Positions 24,961 through 34,024 of a stretch of DNA of 59,364 nt are shown in pieces. This stretch comes from JBOGEB01 sp050743125 (lineage in GTDB: Bacteria; Actinomycetota; Nitriliruptoria; Euzebyales; Egibacteraceae). The translations under genes were made by a program, and so were the position numbers. The notes below the pieces were generated by a model. That model ran no database searches, was not told the origin of the DNA, and worked only from the letters and a program-made list of their open reading frames with translations. The stretch lies in assembly GCA_050743125.1 (NCBI GenBank), contig JBOGEB010000004.1, positions 1 to 59,364 on the forward strand. Reading direction: 5' to 3'. Position 1 is the stretch's first letter; every line of letters starts with the position of its first letter.

Positions 24961-26790
24961 ATGCGACGCAGAGCTTTTCTACGGAATACGACCTACGTTG
25001 TGGCTGGGGTGGCTGCTCCAACCTTGTCCGGCGTGGTGATTGCGGAGAAAATCGCCGTCGCCGAAACTTTCAGCGACTGGCATGAGCCGGCCACATGGCC
25101 AGGCGGTGGCGTCCCGGGGGTCGACGATGTCGTCACTGTCAACACTGCAGTGCGCCTGTCACGGGATGTCGAAGTCGCCGAGCTGCGCATCGAGCCAGGA
25201 GGGCGGCTGCTCCTGGACCCGACAAAAGCGGTACGTCTGGCATCGCGCGGCAACGTCGTGGTCAAAGGCCGGCTGACCATGCGTCCCGCCAATCCTCAAA
25301 CGGTCCACGTGCTGAGCTTTCCGGCGGTCAACGAGGCAGCGTTCGTCGGCGGGGGGATGGCGGTCGTGGCCGGGGACGTCGGGTTGTGGATCGTGGAGGA
25401 CGGGATTCTCGACGCTGTCGGCAGCGCAAAACTGGCGTGGACCAGGCTGCAGGGTGGCGTGTCGGCGGGGGCGAGCACGATCACCGTGAGGGAGGCACCC
25501 GTGGGCTGGCAGATCGGCGACCGTATCGCCATCGTGCCCACCAGTCCACTCCGCAGTGACACGTCGCATTCGACCGACTACGACGAACGCGCGATCGCGG
25601 GGATCTCCGGCCAGGTCGTAACCTTGTCCGCCCCGACGCAGTTCGCCCATCCCGAGGTCGCGGGACGCTGGACAGCCGAGGTCCTGAACCTTTCTCGCAA
25701 CGTGCGCATCGAGGGCGTGCCCGACGGTAAGGCGCACGTGATGTTCCTCCATGGCCACCGACCGCAGACCGTCGCGCATGTCGAGTTGACGCATCTCGGT
25801 CCCGACAAACCTCACGAGGGCAACGGAGAGCCAGTCAGCGTCCTCGGCCGCTACGCGTTGCACTTCCACTTCTGCGGCGACGGTGCGCGTGGCAGCGTAG
25901 TAGAAGGGGTCGTCGCGCACGACTGCGGCAGCCACGCGTTCGTGCCACACAGCTCCCACGGCATCACCTTCCGCAGCTGCGTTGCCCACAGGACGCGGGG
26001 CGAACAGTTCTGGTGGGATCCAGGCGACCTGACGCACGACACCGTATGGGAGCGCTGCCTCGCCTCCCGCGCGGAGCGTGAGGGCAAGAGCTTCTCCACC
26101 ACCGGGTTCTTCCTCGGGGCGGGTGCCCGCAACGTCTGTCGCGACTCGGTCGCCGTGGGCACGCAAGGCCCGAACTCCTCAGGATACTTTTGGAATAACG
26201 GCGCCAATGGCGTATGGGATTTCAACGGCTGCCTAGCACATAATATGACCGTCTCAGGAATCCGTGTTTGGCAGAACTCCTCTTGGATTCATACCATCCG
26301 GAATACCACTATCTACCACGCGAAGGCCCAAGGCGTATCCCATGGCGCCTACCGTAACTCGTACCACTACGACCAACTGGTCATCCACGGATGTGGCGTC
26401 GGCATCGTGCAGACGGCGCAGACGGGGCCGAGCCAGGATGTCGATATCGATTTCGACGGTACACGCGGCGACCAGCCGATCGGCCAACCTTTGCGCTTCA
26501 CCGGCGTGCAGGTCACTAGCTGTACATTGCCACTGACCCTCTCCAACGGCGCGTTGCCTGCGATCGGTGCGACTGTCTACCGCAACTGTCCATTCGGCTC
26601 GGTCCTCATTGCGGCCCCGGAACGCTCGCGCGGAGCATGGGACTTCGTCAACTGTGGGCTGACGCCTAACCGCGTCACCATCGTAAAGGCGCCAGCCGAC
26701 GGGATGCTGCTGCGGGCTCAGGACGGCGCTTCGGCATGGGAGATGGACCAGAGCCGCACCGTCCGCACGATCCCGCCGTTCACCACCTAA
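24961..26790 (+). CDS. Exported G8-domain, right-handed beta-helix protein (Tat signal)
   Basis: The 609-residue protein starts with RRRAFLRN and a hydrophobic stretch to about residue 32, a twin-arginine signal. A G8 domain follows: FSDWHEPATWPGGGVPGVDDVV (about 37-58). Then comes a CEMIP/TMEM2-like region with RYALHFHFCGD and EGVVAHDCGSHAF, and a series of parallel beta-helix turns to the C terminus. Eukaryotic relatives depolymerise hyaluronan; bacterial members are poorly characterised. I infer an extracellular protein that binds, cleaves or modifies the polysaccharide made here. It stands alone on the plus strand between minus-strand operons, with GGAAGG before the ATG. Confidence 0.75.
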   Translation: MRRRAFLRNTTYVVAGVAAPTLSGVVIAEKIAVAETFSDWHEPATWPGGGVPGVDDVVTVNTAVRLSRDVEVAELRIEPGGRLLLDPTKAVRLASRGNVVVKGRLTMRPANPQTVHVLSFPAVNEAAFVGGGMAVVAGDVGLWIVEDGILDAVGSAKLAWTRLQGGVSAGASTITVREAPVGWQIGDRIAIVPTSPLRSDTSHSTDYDERAIAGISGQVVTLSAPTQFAHPEVAGRWTAEVLNLSRNVRIEGVPDGKAHVMFLHGHRPQTVAHVELTHLGPDKPHEGNGEPVSVLGRYALHFHFCGDGARGSVVEGVVAHDCGSHAFVPHSSHGITFRSCVAHRTRGEQFWWDPGDLTHDTVWERCLASRAEREGKSFSTTGFFLGAGARNVCRDSVAVGTQGPNSSGYFWNNGANGVWDFNGCLAHNMTVSGIRVWQNSSWIHTIRNTTIYHAKAQGVSHGAYRNSYHYDQLVIHGCGVGIVQTAQTGPSQDVDIDFDGTRGDQPIGQPLRFTGVQVTSCTLPLTLSNGALPAIGATVYRNCPFGSVLIAAPERSRGAWDFVNCGLTPNRVTIVKAPADGMLLRAQDGASAWEMDQSRTVRTIPPFTT

Positions 26791-27880
26791 CCTTGCCGCC
26801 GCCGCAGGCGGTCTGCAGGATGGCCGTCAACAGCTCCGCCCACTGTGCGGACACAGCACCCATCTCGAACCGCTCCCGACAGCGGCGTCGCGCTGCCTCG
26901 CCGTAGGCCGCTCGGTGGTCGAGCACATCGCGGATGGCAGCGCTCAGCGCGACATGATCGCCCGGCGTGGCCACCCGACCGGATGCGTGATCCTCCACGA
27001 TCTCACGAACGCCGCCAACCGCGGCCGCGGCAGCCGGCACGCCGCGCAAGCCGGCCTCGATGAGGACGCCCGGCAACCCTTCACTGCGGCTGGAGAGCAC
27101 GATCGCGTCGGCCGCGGCGATTGCCTCGGCCGCGTCCGCGACGACACCGGCGAACTTCACCCGACCGGAAGCGTGGACGCTGGCCTCGTGCTCGAGCGTT
27201 TGCCGCTCAGGGCCGTCACCGGCGACGAGCAGCTGGCAGCTCCCAAGCAAGCCGACCGCGCGGATCGCGCAGCCCAGGTCCTTCTCGGCGCTGAGCGCCC
27301 CCAGCGCCAGCAGGACAGAGCAGTCGGCGTCGAGTCCGAAGCGCTGGCGCGCTGCTCGGCGCTCAGCCTTCCCGACCGGGGGGAACGTGTCCGCGGACAC
27401 CCCGCGGGGAATGATCCGGATGCGGTTCACCGGCACTCCGAGGTCGCACGCGAGCGCCGTGGCCGTCCCCGTCCACAGCGCGACGACAGTGCCGGGTCGG
27501 CGTAACAGGAGGCGCACCCGCAACCGTCGGGCGACCGTGTTCACCCAGTAGCGAGGATCGCCGATGTTGCGATAGATGAACGGCACTCCGGTAAAAAGGC
27601 CCGCCATAGCGCAGGCCGGCAAGGTGGAGGAGCCGTGCCCGACGACGGCCCCGGAGGCTGTGATAGCCCTCCGCAGTGCTCGCAGCGTGGACGGCGAAGA
27701 CCATGGATCCCCGAGCGTCGGGACCGGCAGCCGGGAGCCCGAGCGACCCGGCTCCAGCGCCACGATCCGCCCCTCGACACCCTGAGCCGACAACGCGCGA
27801 ACCAGCTCGTAGGCAAAAATCTGGGCGCCACGACGGTCGGTGTCGGTGATGACGTGCAGGACGCTGGGCCCGCTGCTCAT
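26780..27880 (-). CDS. GT4-family glycosyltransferase
   Basis: The 366-residue GT-B enzyme has an N-terminal acceptor loop (TDTDRRGAQIFAYELV) and the C-terminal donor site SRSEGLPGVLIEAGLRGVPAAA with the E-x7-E pair. It overlaps the next upstream glycosyltransferase by four bases (ATGA) and the convergent G8-domain gene by 11 bases. It acts in the cytoplasm on a lipid-linked saccharide; the sugar is unknown. Confidence 0.86.
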   Translation of the reverse strand: MSSGPSVLHVITDTDRRGAQIFAYELVRALSAQGVEGRIVALEPGRSGSRLPVPTLGDPWSSPSTLRALRRAITASGAVVGHGSSTLPACAMAGLFTGVPFIYRNIGDPRYWVNTVARRLRVRLLLRRPGTVVALWTGTATALACDLGVPVNRIRIIPRGVSADTFPPVGKAERRAARQRFGLDADCSVLLALGALSAEKDLGCAIRAVGLLGSCQLLVAGDGPERQTLEHEASVHASGRVKFAGVVADAAEAIAAADAIVLSSRSEGLPGVLIEAGLRGVPAAAAAVGGVREIVEDHASGRVATPGDHVALSAAIRDVLDHRAAYGEAARRRCRERFEMGAVSAQWAELLTAILQTACGGGKVRW

Positions 27881-29022
27881 ATGCCTGTCAGGCTTCGATA
27901 GAGGCGGCGCATGCCGTCCAGCGACGTCTGCAGCGAGTAGTGCCGCTCGTAGTGTGCCCTCGCCCTCCGTGCCCGTTCACGAGCGGTCGCCGGATCGTTG
28001 AGCACCGCCAAGACCGCGTCGGCGAACGCAATGTGATCGCCTACCGGTACGAGCAGCCCGAGCCCCCCTTCCAAGATGCTCCTCAGCGCAGGGATGTCGT
28101 GCGCCACGACCGGGACCTCGAGCGCCATGGCCTCGAGAACAGCACCGGCGGCTCCCTCGTGGAGAGATGGAAAGACGAAGACGTCAGCCCCGCAAAGCAG
28201 CTCCGGTACGTCGCCCCGCTGCCCGAGGCGTCGCACGCCTCCGGCGATTCGCAGCTCCGCAATGCAGGCATCGAGCGCCGGGCTTGCGCCGCCCCGGCGC
28301 CCGGCGAGCAGCAGGACCGCCTGCGGGTAGGAGGCGCGAACGCGATCGAGTGCGTGGAGCGCGTGGACCTGACCCTTCGGGGGCTCCTCCCGTCCCACGT
28401 TGAGCAGGAGTGGGACCTGGGGGCCGAGGCCGAGCGCTTGCCGCGCTGAGCGCCGGCGTGCCTCGGAGGGCTCGCCCAGCAGCGCCCGGTCACGGCTCCG
28501 GGGCACCACCTCGATACGGTCGGGCCTGATGCGCAGATGCTCCACTGCAGACTTGGCCACGAGCTCCGTGACGGCGTGAAACCGCTCGGTGGCGAAACGG
28601 CTCAGCACGACGTCAACAGCACGGACGACGAGGCGCTTCCATGCGCTGACCGCGCTGGTCCGCTGGGCCTCCAGGGCATAGGGGGTGCCGACGAGGCTGG
28701 TAAGGACGGGGATGCCCGTGAGCTTTCCCGCGATGCGGCCTGCCAGGTCCGACTCCGCGAGCGTCGTGTGGAGCAAGTCGGGGCGGTAGCCTCTGACGGC
28801 GCGGAGGACGTGACGCAGCCTCGACAGGCGGGACCGCAGCGGATGTGCCGGCACGAACGTCGGGATCCCCACTTCCTCCAGCCGTTCGAGCCCACGCCGC
28901 TCAGGCTTGAGCACGACGACCGCGTGCCGTATCGACTCGCCCTGTGTGCCAAGGATGATCTGCCGGAGGGACTCCTCGGCCCCCCCGCCTACAAGCTGAT
29001 CGATGACCTGCAGCACGCGCAT
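27877..29022 (-). CDS. GT4-family glycosyltransferase
   Basis: The 381-residue GT-B enzyme begins LQVIDQLVGGGAEESLRQI, the usual GT4 glycine-rich loop. Its donor domain contains LLLNVGREEPPKGQ and FPSLHEGAAGAVLEAMALEVPVVA with the E-x7-E motif. It is paired with the gene at 26780 by an ATGA overlap, so the two probably act in succession on the same repeat unit. The donor sugar cannot be told. Confidence 0.86.
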   Translation of the reverse strand: MRVLQVIDQLVGGGAEESLRQIILGTQGESIRHAVVVLKPERRGLERLEEVGIPTFVPAHPLRSRLSRLRHVLRAVRGYRPDLLHTTLAESDLAGRIAGKLTGIPVLTSLVGTPYALEAQRTSAVSAWKRLVVRAVDVVLSRFATERFHAVTELVAKSAVEHLRIRPDRIEVVPRSRDRALLGEPSEARRRSARQALGLGPQVPLLLNVGREEPPKGQVHALHALDRVRASYPQAVLLLAGRRGGASPALDACIAELRIAGGVRRLGQRGDVPELLCGADVFVFPSLHEGAAGAVLEAMALEVPVVAHDIPALRSILEGGLGLLVPVGDHIAFADAVLAVLNDPATARERARRARAHYERHYSLQTSLDGMRRLYRSLTGI

Positions 29023-29265
29023 GTGGCCCCGCCCGTCCGCCCGCTCGTTGTCCCGCGGCCCCTAGCGTAGCTGCTCACGAAGTCCAGGACCCTGGTGAAC
29101 GACGCAGGGCCGGCTCATTCGGAAACCCGTTGCGGGTAGTGCAGCGCAGCGTCGTGTGGCACTATCCGGGGCGGTTCGGTGCTGCACGGGATGGCTCCGG
29201 ATCGCAGACGGGCAGCCGATCGGCGCGTGCGGGACTGCGCGTCGCAGTTGCGGGAGATGTGCCAC

Positions 29266-30108
29266 ATGGGTGACTCGCTGTTGCATCGACTTGCGCCACA
29301 GCGGCTGCGCGCTCGCGCTGTGCGGACGGTCGCGCACGCGGCCGAGTGGGGTCGGGAGCGGCTGGAAAGCCTCGAGGAGCGCCGCCTCCTTGAGAAGGCA
29401 CGAGCGGGGCGGCCGGTCTGCTGGGTCGACGACGGCGAACCGGAGCCGCTGATCACTGTTCGGATCGCCACGTACGACCGGGGCCCGCTGGTCGTCGAGC
29501 GCTCCATCGCGTCGGTGATCACCCAGACCTACGAGCGGCTCGAGATCCTCGTCATCGGAGACGCGTGCACGCCGGCGACGGCGCAGGCGGTCGCCTCGGT
29601 CAAGGACCCCCGCATCCGATTCGTCAACCTGCCCTGCCGAGGTACTTACCCCGCCGATCCACGCCAGCGTCGCATGGTGGCAGGCAGCCACCCCATGAAC
29701 GCCGGGCTCTACCTTGCGCGCGGGGCGTGGATCGCCCCGTGCGACGACGACGACGAACTCACGCCCGACCACGTCGAGGTGCTCTTGGCCGCCGCAAAGA
29801 CGGGCCGATACGAGATGGTGTACAGCAAGGCGAGATACGAGCAGCGACCCGGACAGTGGCGCATCGTGGGCTCTGAGCCCCTGCGCCTAGGCGAGATCGT
29901 CCACGGGTCGGTCCTCTACAGCGCGGGACTGCGCTTCATGCGCCACTCGAATACGAGCTGGAAGATGTCGGAGCCTGCCGACTGGAACATGTGGCAGCGG
30001 ATGCGGCGTATCGGCGTGCGGATCGGCTTCGTGGACCGCGTCACCTACACGCTGAACATCGGCGCGGTCGAACGGGAGCGGCACGCAACGAGGAGCACAC
30101 AGCCGTGA
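29266..30108 (+). CDS. GT2-family glycosyltransferase
   Basis: The 280-residue GT-A enzyme has LITVRIATYDRGPLVVERSI at the N-terminal nucleotide-binding fold, LEILVIGDACT, and a metal-binding acidic run in WIAPCDDDDELTPDH. It starts a three-gene plus-strand operon of GT2 enzymes with overlapping ends. I chose ATG 29266 because GGGAG lies about nine bases upstream; earlier in-frame ATGs at 29179, 29191 and 29257 are possible. It probably adds a sugar to the polymer repeat unit. Confidence 0.82.
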   Translation: MGDSLLHRLAPQRLRARAVRTVAHAAEWGRERLESLEERRLLEKARAGRPVCWVDDGEPEPLITVRIATYDRGPLVVERSIASVITQTYERLEILVIGDACTPATAQAVASVKDPRIRFVNLPCRGTYPADPRQRRMVAGSHPMNAGLYLARGAWIAPCDDDDELTPDHVEVLLAAAKTGRYEMVYSKARYEQRPGQWRIVGSEPLRLGEIVHGSVLYSAGLRFMRHSNTSWKMSEPADWNMWQRMRRIGVRIGFVDRVTYTLNIGAVERERHATRSTQP

Positions 30109-30923
30109 CCACTGGGATTCGCATCGGCGTCGTCGTCACCGCCTACCGGCGCCCGCAGTTGTTGCAACAGGCCCTGCGGTCCCTGGACACGCTGACGGTT
30201 GCGCCGGTCCACGTCGTTGTCATCGACAACTCACCCGACCGGAACGAGGAGGTGACGCGCCTTCGGTTTCGGTGCGGCGCCAAGCTGACCTACCTTTGGT
30301 CCGGCGTGAACCGGGGTCTGCCCGCAGCAATCGGCCTCGGATTCGAGACGCTCGACGGAAGCTGTGACGCGGTCTTGGTGCTCGACGACGACACCATCCT
30401 TGCCCCGACCACGCTGGCGTCGATGGCGGCCTGTCTCGATGACGGCGTCGGGGCGGTCGCGATCCCGTCGCCGTACGCGATGCGAGCGCAGCGCTACACG
30501 GATGTGCCGCTGCTCTTTCCCTGGTCACCGACGCTCTTGAGCGCTGACGCGATCCGCCAGGTGGGCCAGCCCCTGCACGAGCTCTTCTTCGGGTTGGACG
30601 ACTGGGAGTACGCCCTGCGCCTCCGACAACGGGGATATTCGATCGTCTGGCTGGAGGAATCATTGCCGCGCCGTAAGGACGGCGCCGGCTGGGTGGGCCG
30701 GAACTATCTCGCGGCACGGAACATCGCCTACCTCGTCGTTCACAAGAGGCTCCACGAGCGGGCGCTGCTCCTCGAGCTGCGCAAATGGCTGTACCGCGCG
30801 ATCCCCCGCCGACCGAACGACACCGTCGCGTGGTTGCTGCTCCGCGGGTTCGCCGACGGCCTGCGAGCACGGATGGGGCCACCGCCAGCGGGCATCCTGC
30901 CGGACTACGGCAAGCAGGCATGA
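30105..30923 (+). CDS. GT2-family glycosyltransferase (rhamnosyl/galactofuranosyl-type)
   Basis: The 272-residue GT-A enzyme has IGVVVTAYRRPQLLQQAL, VHVVVIDNSPD, and the DXD-type LVLDDDT. After the catalytic domain, FFGLDDWEYALRLRQRGYSIVWL is the W-E-Y-like motif usual in rhamnosyl- and galactofuranosyl-type GT2 enzymes, which is why I name that subgroup (inference). GTG 30105 overlaps the stop of the upstream gene and its own stop overlaps the next ATG. Confidence 0.85.
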   Translation: MTTGIRIGVVVTAYRRPQLLQQALRSLDTLTVAPVHVVVIDNSPDRNEEVTRLRFRCGAKLTYLWSGVNRGLPAAIGLGFETLDGSCDAVLVLDDDTILAPTTLASMAACLDDGVGAVAIPSPYAMRAQRYTDVPLLFPWSPTLLSADAIRQVGQPLHELFFGLDDWEYALRLRQRGYSIVWLEESLPRRKDGAGWVGRNYLAARNIAYLVVHKRLHERALLLELRKWLYRAIPRRPNDTVAWLLLRGFADGLRARMGPPPAGILPDYGKQA

Positions 30924-31813
30924 GCGCGGTGACGCCTACGTTCAGCGTTTGTATCGCAACGCACAATCGGGCGCGCCAGCTATTGCGGGCAATCGACACC
31001 GTACTGGCCCAGACGATCGAGGACTTCGAAATCGTTGTCGTCGATGACGGCTCCGAGGACGACACCTACACCGTCGTGACAGGCATCGACGACCAACGTG
31101 TGCGCTACCTCTTCCAACCCAACAGCGGGCTGGCAGCCACGCGGAACCGTGGCGCGCAAGAGGCCCGCGGCCGGGTGCTCGTCTTCCTCGACGACGACGA
31201 CGAGGTCCTGTCCGAGTGGCTGGACGCCTTCACGCCAGTTCACGCCGATTCCGACTGCGCGATTGCCTGCTGCGGGGTGACGATCGTCAACGAGGAGGGC
31301 GTACAGACCGGGATCCTCGCGCCACGCGACCTCGGGCCCGCGTTCGACGGGCAATATGGCCTGTATCTGGCAGGCGCGTTTGCCGTCCGCCGCGACGCGT
31401 TCGAGGCGGTTGGCGGCTTCGCGACCGATATACCCACCAGTCACCAGACGGAGCTCTGGCTGCGGCTGGTGCCGTACTGCACGGCGAACAGCCTCACCGT
31501 CCATAGCATCGACCGACCGCTGCTACGCATACTGCGCCGGTCGGCGACAGGCCGACCGCGAAACCGGCCTGAACTTCTCTATACCGCCACCAGCCGCATC
31601 CTCAGCCGCCATCGCGACCGGCTCGCCCGTGACCCGGAACTCCTTGCAGACTACCTCGCGGTGTGCGCAGTATGCGCGGCCCGCCTGAGGCGGGTTGGCG
31701 AGGCTCGTCGCCTGCTGTGGCAGGCGGTCAGGGCGGCACCGCGCCGCCCGAAGCACTACGCCCGGCTAGCCGTCGCCACGGTTCCACCGGTCGCTCGCCG
31801 CGTGTGGGGCTGA
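30920..31813 (+). CDS. GT2-family glycosyltransferase
   Basis: The 297-residue GT-A enzyme has FSVCIATHNRARQLLRAI, FEIVVVDDGSEDDTY, the SGLAATRNRGAQEARG substrate loop and VFLDDDDEV as metal site. It is the third member of the GT2 operon, with its ATG overlapping the preceding stop (ATGA). The last 48 bases overlap the convergent acyltransferase gene on the other strand. Donor and acceptor are unknown. Confidence 0.87.
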   Translation: MSAVTPTFSVCIATHNRARQLLRAIDTVLAQTIEDFEIVVVDDGSEDDTYTVVTGIDDQRVRYLFQPNSGLAATRNRGAQEARGRVLVFLDDDDEVLSEWLDAFTPVHADSDCAIACCGVTIVNEEGVQTGILAPRDLGPAFDGQYGLYLAGAFAVRRDAFEAVGGFATDIPTSHQTELWLRLVPYCTANSLTVHSIDRPLLRILRRSATGRPRNRPELLYTATSRILSRHRDRLARDPELLADYLAVCAVCAARLRRVGEARRLLWQAVRAAPRRPKHYARLAVATVPPVARRVWG

Positions 31814-32446
31814 TCGGCCCAGCGGCTTGGCCGGAACGCCAGCGACCGTCAGGTCTGCGGGGACGTCCTTCACCACCACCGCTCCCGCCCCGACGACGAC
31901 CCGGTCTCCGACCTTGACGCGGTCGCGGAACACGGCGCCGATGCCTACGTCGACCGCATCGCCGAGCTGTACCCAGCCAGCCACCCGCGCGCCCGGTCCC
32001 ACGGTGCACCACCGTCCGAGAACGGCGTCGTGGGACACGGACGCCCCCACATTGACATGCGTATGGCGACCGAGGTGGATCTGTGTGGTGAGGACAGCTC
32101 CGGCGGCCACGACGCAACCCGGCTCGAGGGTTACCTCGTCGCCGACTACCGCCGTTGGATGAACGAGGATCGCGGCCTGGAGACCGTGACGGCTGGCGTA
32201 GACGTCGATCTCTGCCCGCGGGCCGGGTGCGCCGATCCCGATCAGGTAGGCCGCGTCGATGCGCTCGAGCAGGTCGACACCGCCGAGAATCTTCGCCCCC
32301 AACGCCGCCGCCCGCTCGGGATGCTGCTCGCCGTCCGCGACAAAGCCCATGATGTCCCACGTCGGATTGCGCGCGTTGACCGCTCGCGCGATTCCCAGCA
32401 GTTCGCGCCCATGGCCCCCGGCCCCGATGATCACCAGCGGCTTCAC
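31766..32446 (-). CDS. NeuD/PglD-type sugar O/N-acyltransferase
   Basis: The 226-residue protein has an N-terminal Rossmann-like domain (LVIIGAGGHGRELL) and a C-terminal left-handed beta-helix of hexapeptide repeats (HPTAVVGDEVTL onward), with the likely catalytic His in VGASVSHDAVLG and the closing motif VAGVPAKPLG. Family function: acetyl-CoA-dependent acetylation of a nucleotide-linked amino sugar, working directly after a DegT aminotransferase. That partner is the adjacent upstream gene, two bases away, so the pair probably makes an N-acetylated 4-amino-4,6-dideoxyhexose. The GTG start follows the partner's TGA directly. Confidence 0.86.
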   Translation of the reverse strand: MKPLVIIGAGGHGRELLGIARAVNARNPTWDIMGFVADGEQHPERAAALGAKILGGVDLLERIDAAYLIGIGAPGPRAEIDVYASRHGLQAAILVHPTAVVGDEVTLEPGCVVAAGAVLTTQIHLGRHTHVNVGASVSHDAVLGRWCTVGPGARVAGWVQLGDAVDVGIGAVFRDRVKVGDRVVVGAGAVVVKDVPADLTVAGVPAKPLGRSAPHAASDRWNRGDG

Positions 32447-32447
32447 G

Positions 32448-33671
32448 TCAGGCGACCGCAGCGTCCCGCAACCTCGTCCTGATCTCCAGCGCGTGGTCGA
32501 GGATGAAGCCGAGCAGCCGGCAGATCCTCGCGATGTCCTCCTCGCCGACGGCGGTGCCGGTCGGCAGGTTGAGGACACGTTCGGTTAGCAACTCGGTCTG
32601 GGGGAGGACAAGCCCCGCGTGAGGGAAGTAGGACCGGTACGGCTCCATCCGATGACAGCCCGGGTAGAAGTAGCGGCGGGCGAGCACGTTCTCAGCCCAC
32701 AACAGCTCCATGACCTCGTCCCGGCCGATCCCTGCCTCTTCCTCGTCGACCTCACAGACGATGTACTGGTAGTTGCAGCGCTCGCCGTCGACGTGCTCGT
32801 GAGGCAGCAGCCGGAGGCCGTCGCCGTCGGGCAGCAGCCGGCGGTATGCCTCGTAGTTGCACCGGTTCACGTCGATGAACGCGTCCATGCTCTCCAGCGA
32901 CGTCAGCCCCATCGCCGCGGACGGCTCTGACATCTTGCCGTTAGTCCCGATATAGATGACGTCGTCGTAGCCGGCGAACCCGAAGTTCTTCATGAGCCGG
33001 ATGCGGCTGGCCAGGTCGTCGTTATTGGTGAGGACCGCGCCGCCCTCGAAGGCGTTGAGGAACTTCGTTGCGTGGAAGCTCAGCATCTCGGCATCCCCAA
33101 GGTTGCCGACCATGGCCCCGCCATGGTGACAGGACCCAAAGGCGTGCGCCCCGTCGAACAGCAGAGCAAGCTTGCGGCGGTCGGCGATCTCCCGAAGCCG
33201 CTCGACGTCGCAGGCATGCCCCCAAAGATGGACACCGAGGATGCCTGTCGTCCGGGGGGTGATCAACGCCTCGACGCGCTCCGGATCGATGAGGTGGGTC
33301 GTCGGGTCGATATCGCAGAACACGGGGGTGATCTCCTGCCATCCCAGCGCGTGCGCCGTGGCGATGAAGGTGAACGACGGCACGATGACCTCACCCGACA
33401 GCCCGGCGGCGCGGATCGCGATCTCCAGGGCGACGGTGCCGTTGGCCATGGCGATGCAGTGGCGGGCACCCACGGTGTCGGCGACCCGTTCCTCGAACTC
33501 TCTGACGTAGACGCCACGGTTGGTCAGCCAGCGGCGGTCGAGGATGTCGTTGAGGCGCCCCATAAGCGCCTCACGATCGCCGATGTTCGGCCGTCCCACA
33601 TGGAGCGGCTCAGCGAACACCGGGGTCCCGCCGAACCGGACCAAGTCGTTGCATTTCTGCTTCTCGATCAT
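32448..33671 (-). CDS. DegT-family aminotransferase, 4-amino-4,6-dideoxyhexose type
   Basis: The roughly 407-residue PLP enzyme has ANGTVALEIAIRAAG, VIVPSFTFIATAHALGW, LLFDGAHAFGSC, and FHATKFLNAFEGGAV with the cofactor lysine. HLWGHACDVERL and MKNFGFAGYDDVIYIGTNGKMSE resemble the DesI-like group that converts dTDP-4-keto-6-deoxyglucose to the 4-amino sugar; this is motif-based inference. It would feed the adjacent NeuD-type acyltransferase. ATG 33671 is chosen because homologous sequence begins shortly after it; earlier in-frame starts up to 33803 add unrelated sequence. Confidence 0.87.
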   Translation of the reverse strand: MIEKQKCNDLVRFGGTPVFAEPLHVGRPNIGDREALMGRLNDILDRRWLTNRGVYVREFEERVADTVGARHCIAMANGTVALEIAIRAAGLSGEVIVPSFTFIATAHALGWQEITPVFCDIDPTTHLIDPERVEALITPRTTGILGVHLWGHACDVERLREIADRRKLALLFDGAHAFGSCHHGGAMVGNLGDAEMLSFHATKFLNAFEGGAVLTNNDDLASRIRLMKNFGFAGYDDVIYIGTNGKMSEPSAAMGLTSLESMDAFIDVNRCNYEAYRRLLPDGDGLRLLPHEHVDGERCNYQYIVCEVDEEEAGIGRDEVMELLWAENVLARRYFYPGCHRMEPYRSYFPHAGLVLPQTELLTERVLNLPTGTAVGEEDIARICRLLGFILDHALEIRTRLRDAAVA

Positions 33672-34024
33672 GTAACCGCCTGTCGGTACTGCTACCCCAG
33701 CGCCCAGCCTGTCCAGATCACTGTAACAGATAGCTTGTGGTGATATAAGGATCACGTAGATGGCGCTATCGCGAGCCCAGGGTTCAGCAGCGACGCAACA
33801 CACGTGACCCGTCTCCGTAGACTGTCACTCATACTTATATGGCATGGGTGACGCCGTATTCTTCGTCCCATAAAGCTGTCGTTCTATCATCCCCAGCACA
33901 TAGCCGAACGCCGAGGGCTGCGGTGGCAGCATCGACGCAATATGGGTCACAGCGTCGATGGCTCCTTTCTGCTCAGAATTCTAGCCAGTCCGTGGGGAGT
34001 CGCCGACGGGCAAAAACGCACCCG
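33672..34024. other. Intergenic, A/T-richer stretch
   Basis: No gene, repeat or RNA is recognised. It separates two minus-strand genes and probably contains the promoter of the DegT/NeuD pair and the 3' end of the sulfotransferase transcript. The change in composition begins here and continues to about 38.2 kb. Confidence 0.3.
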
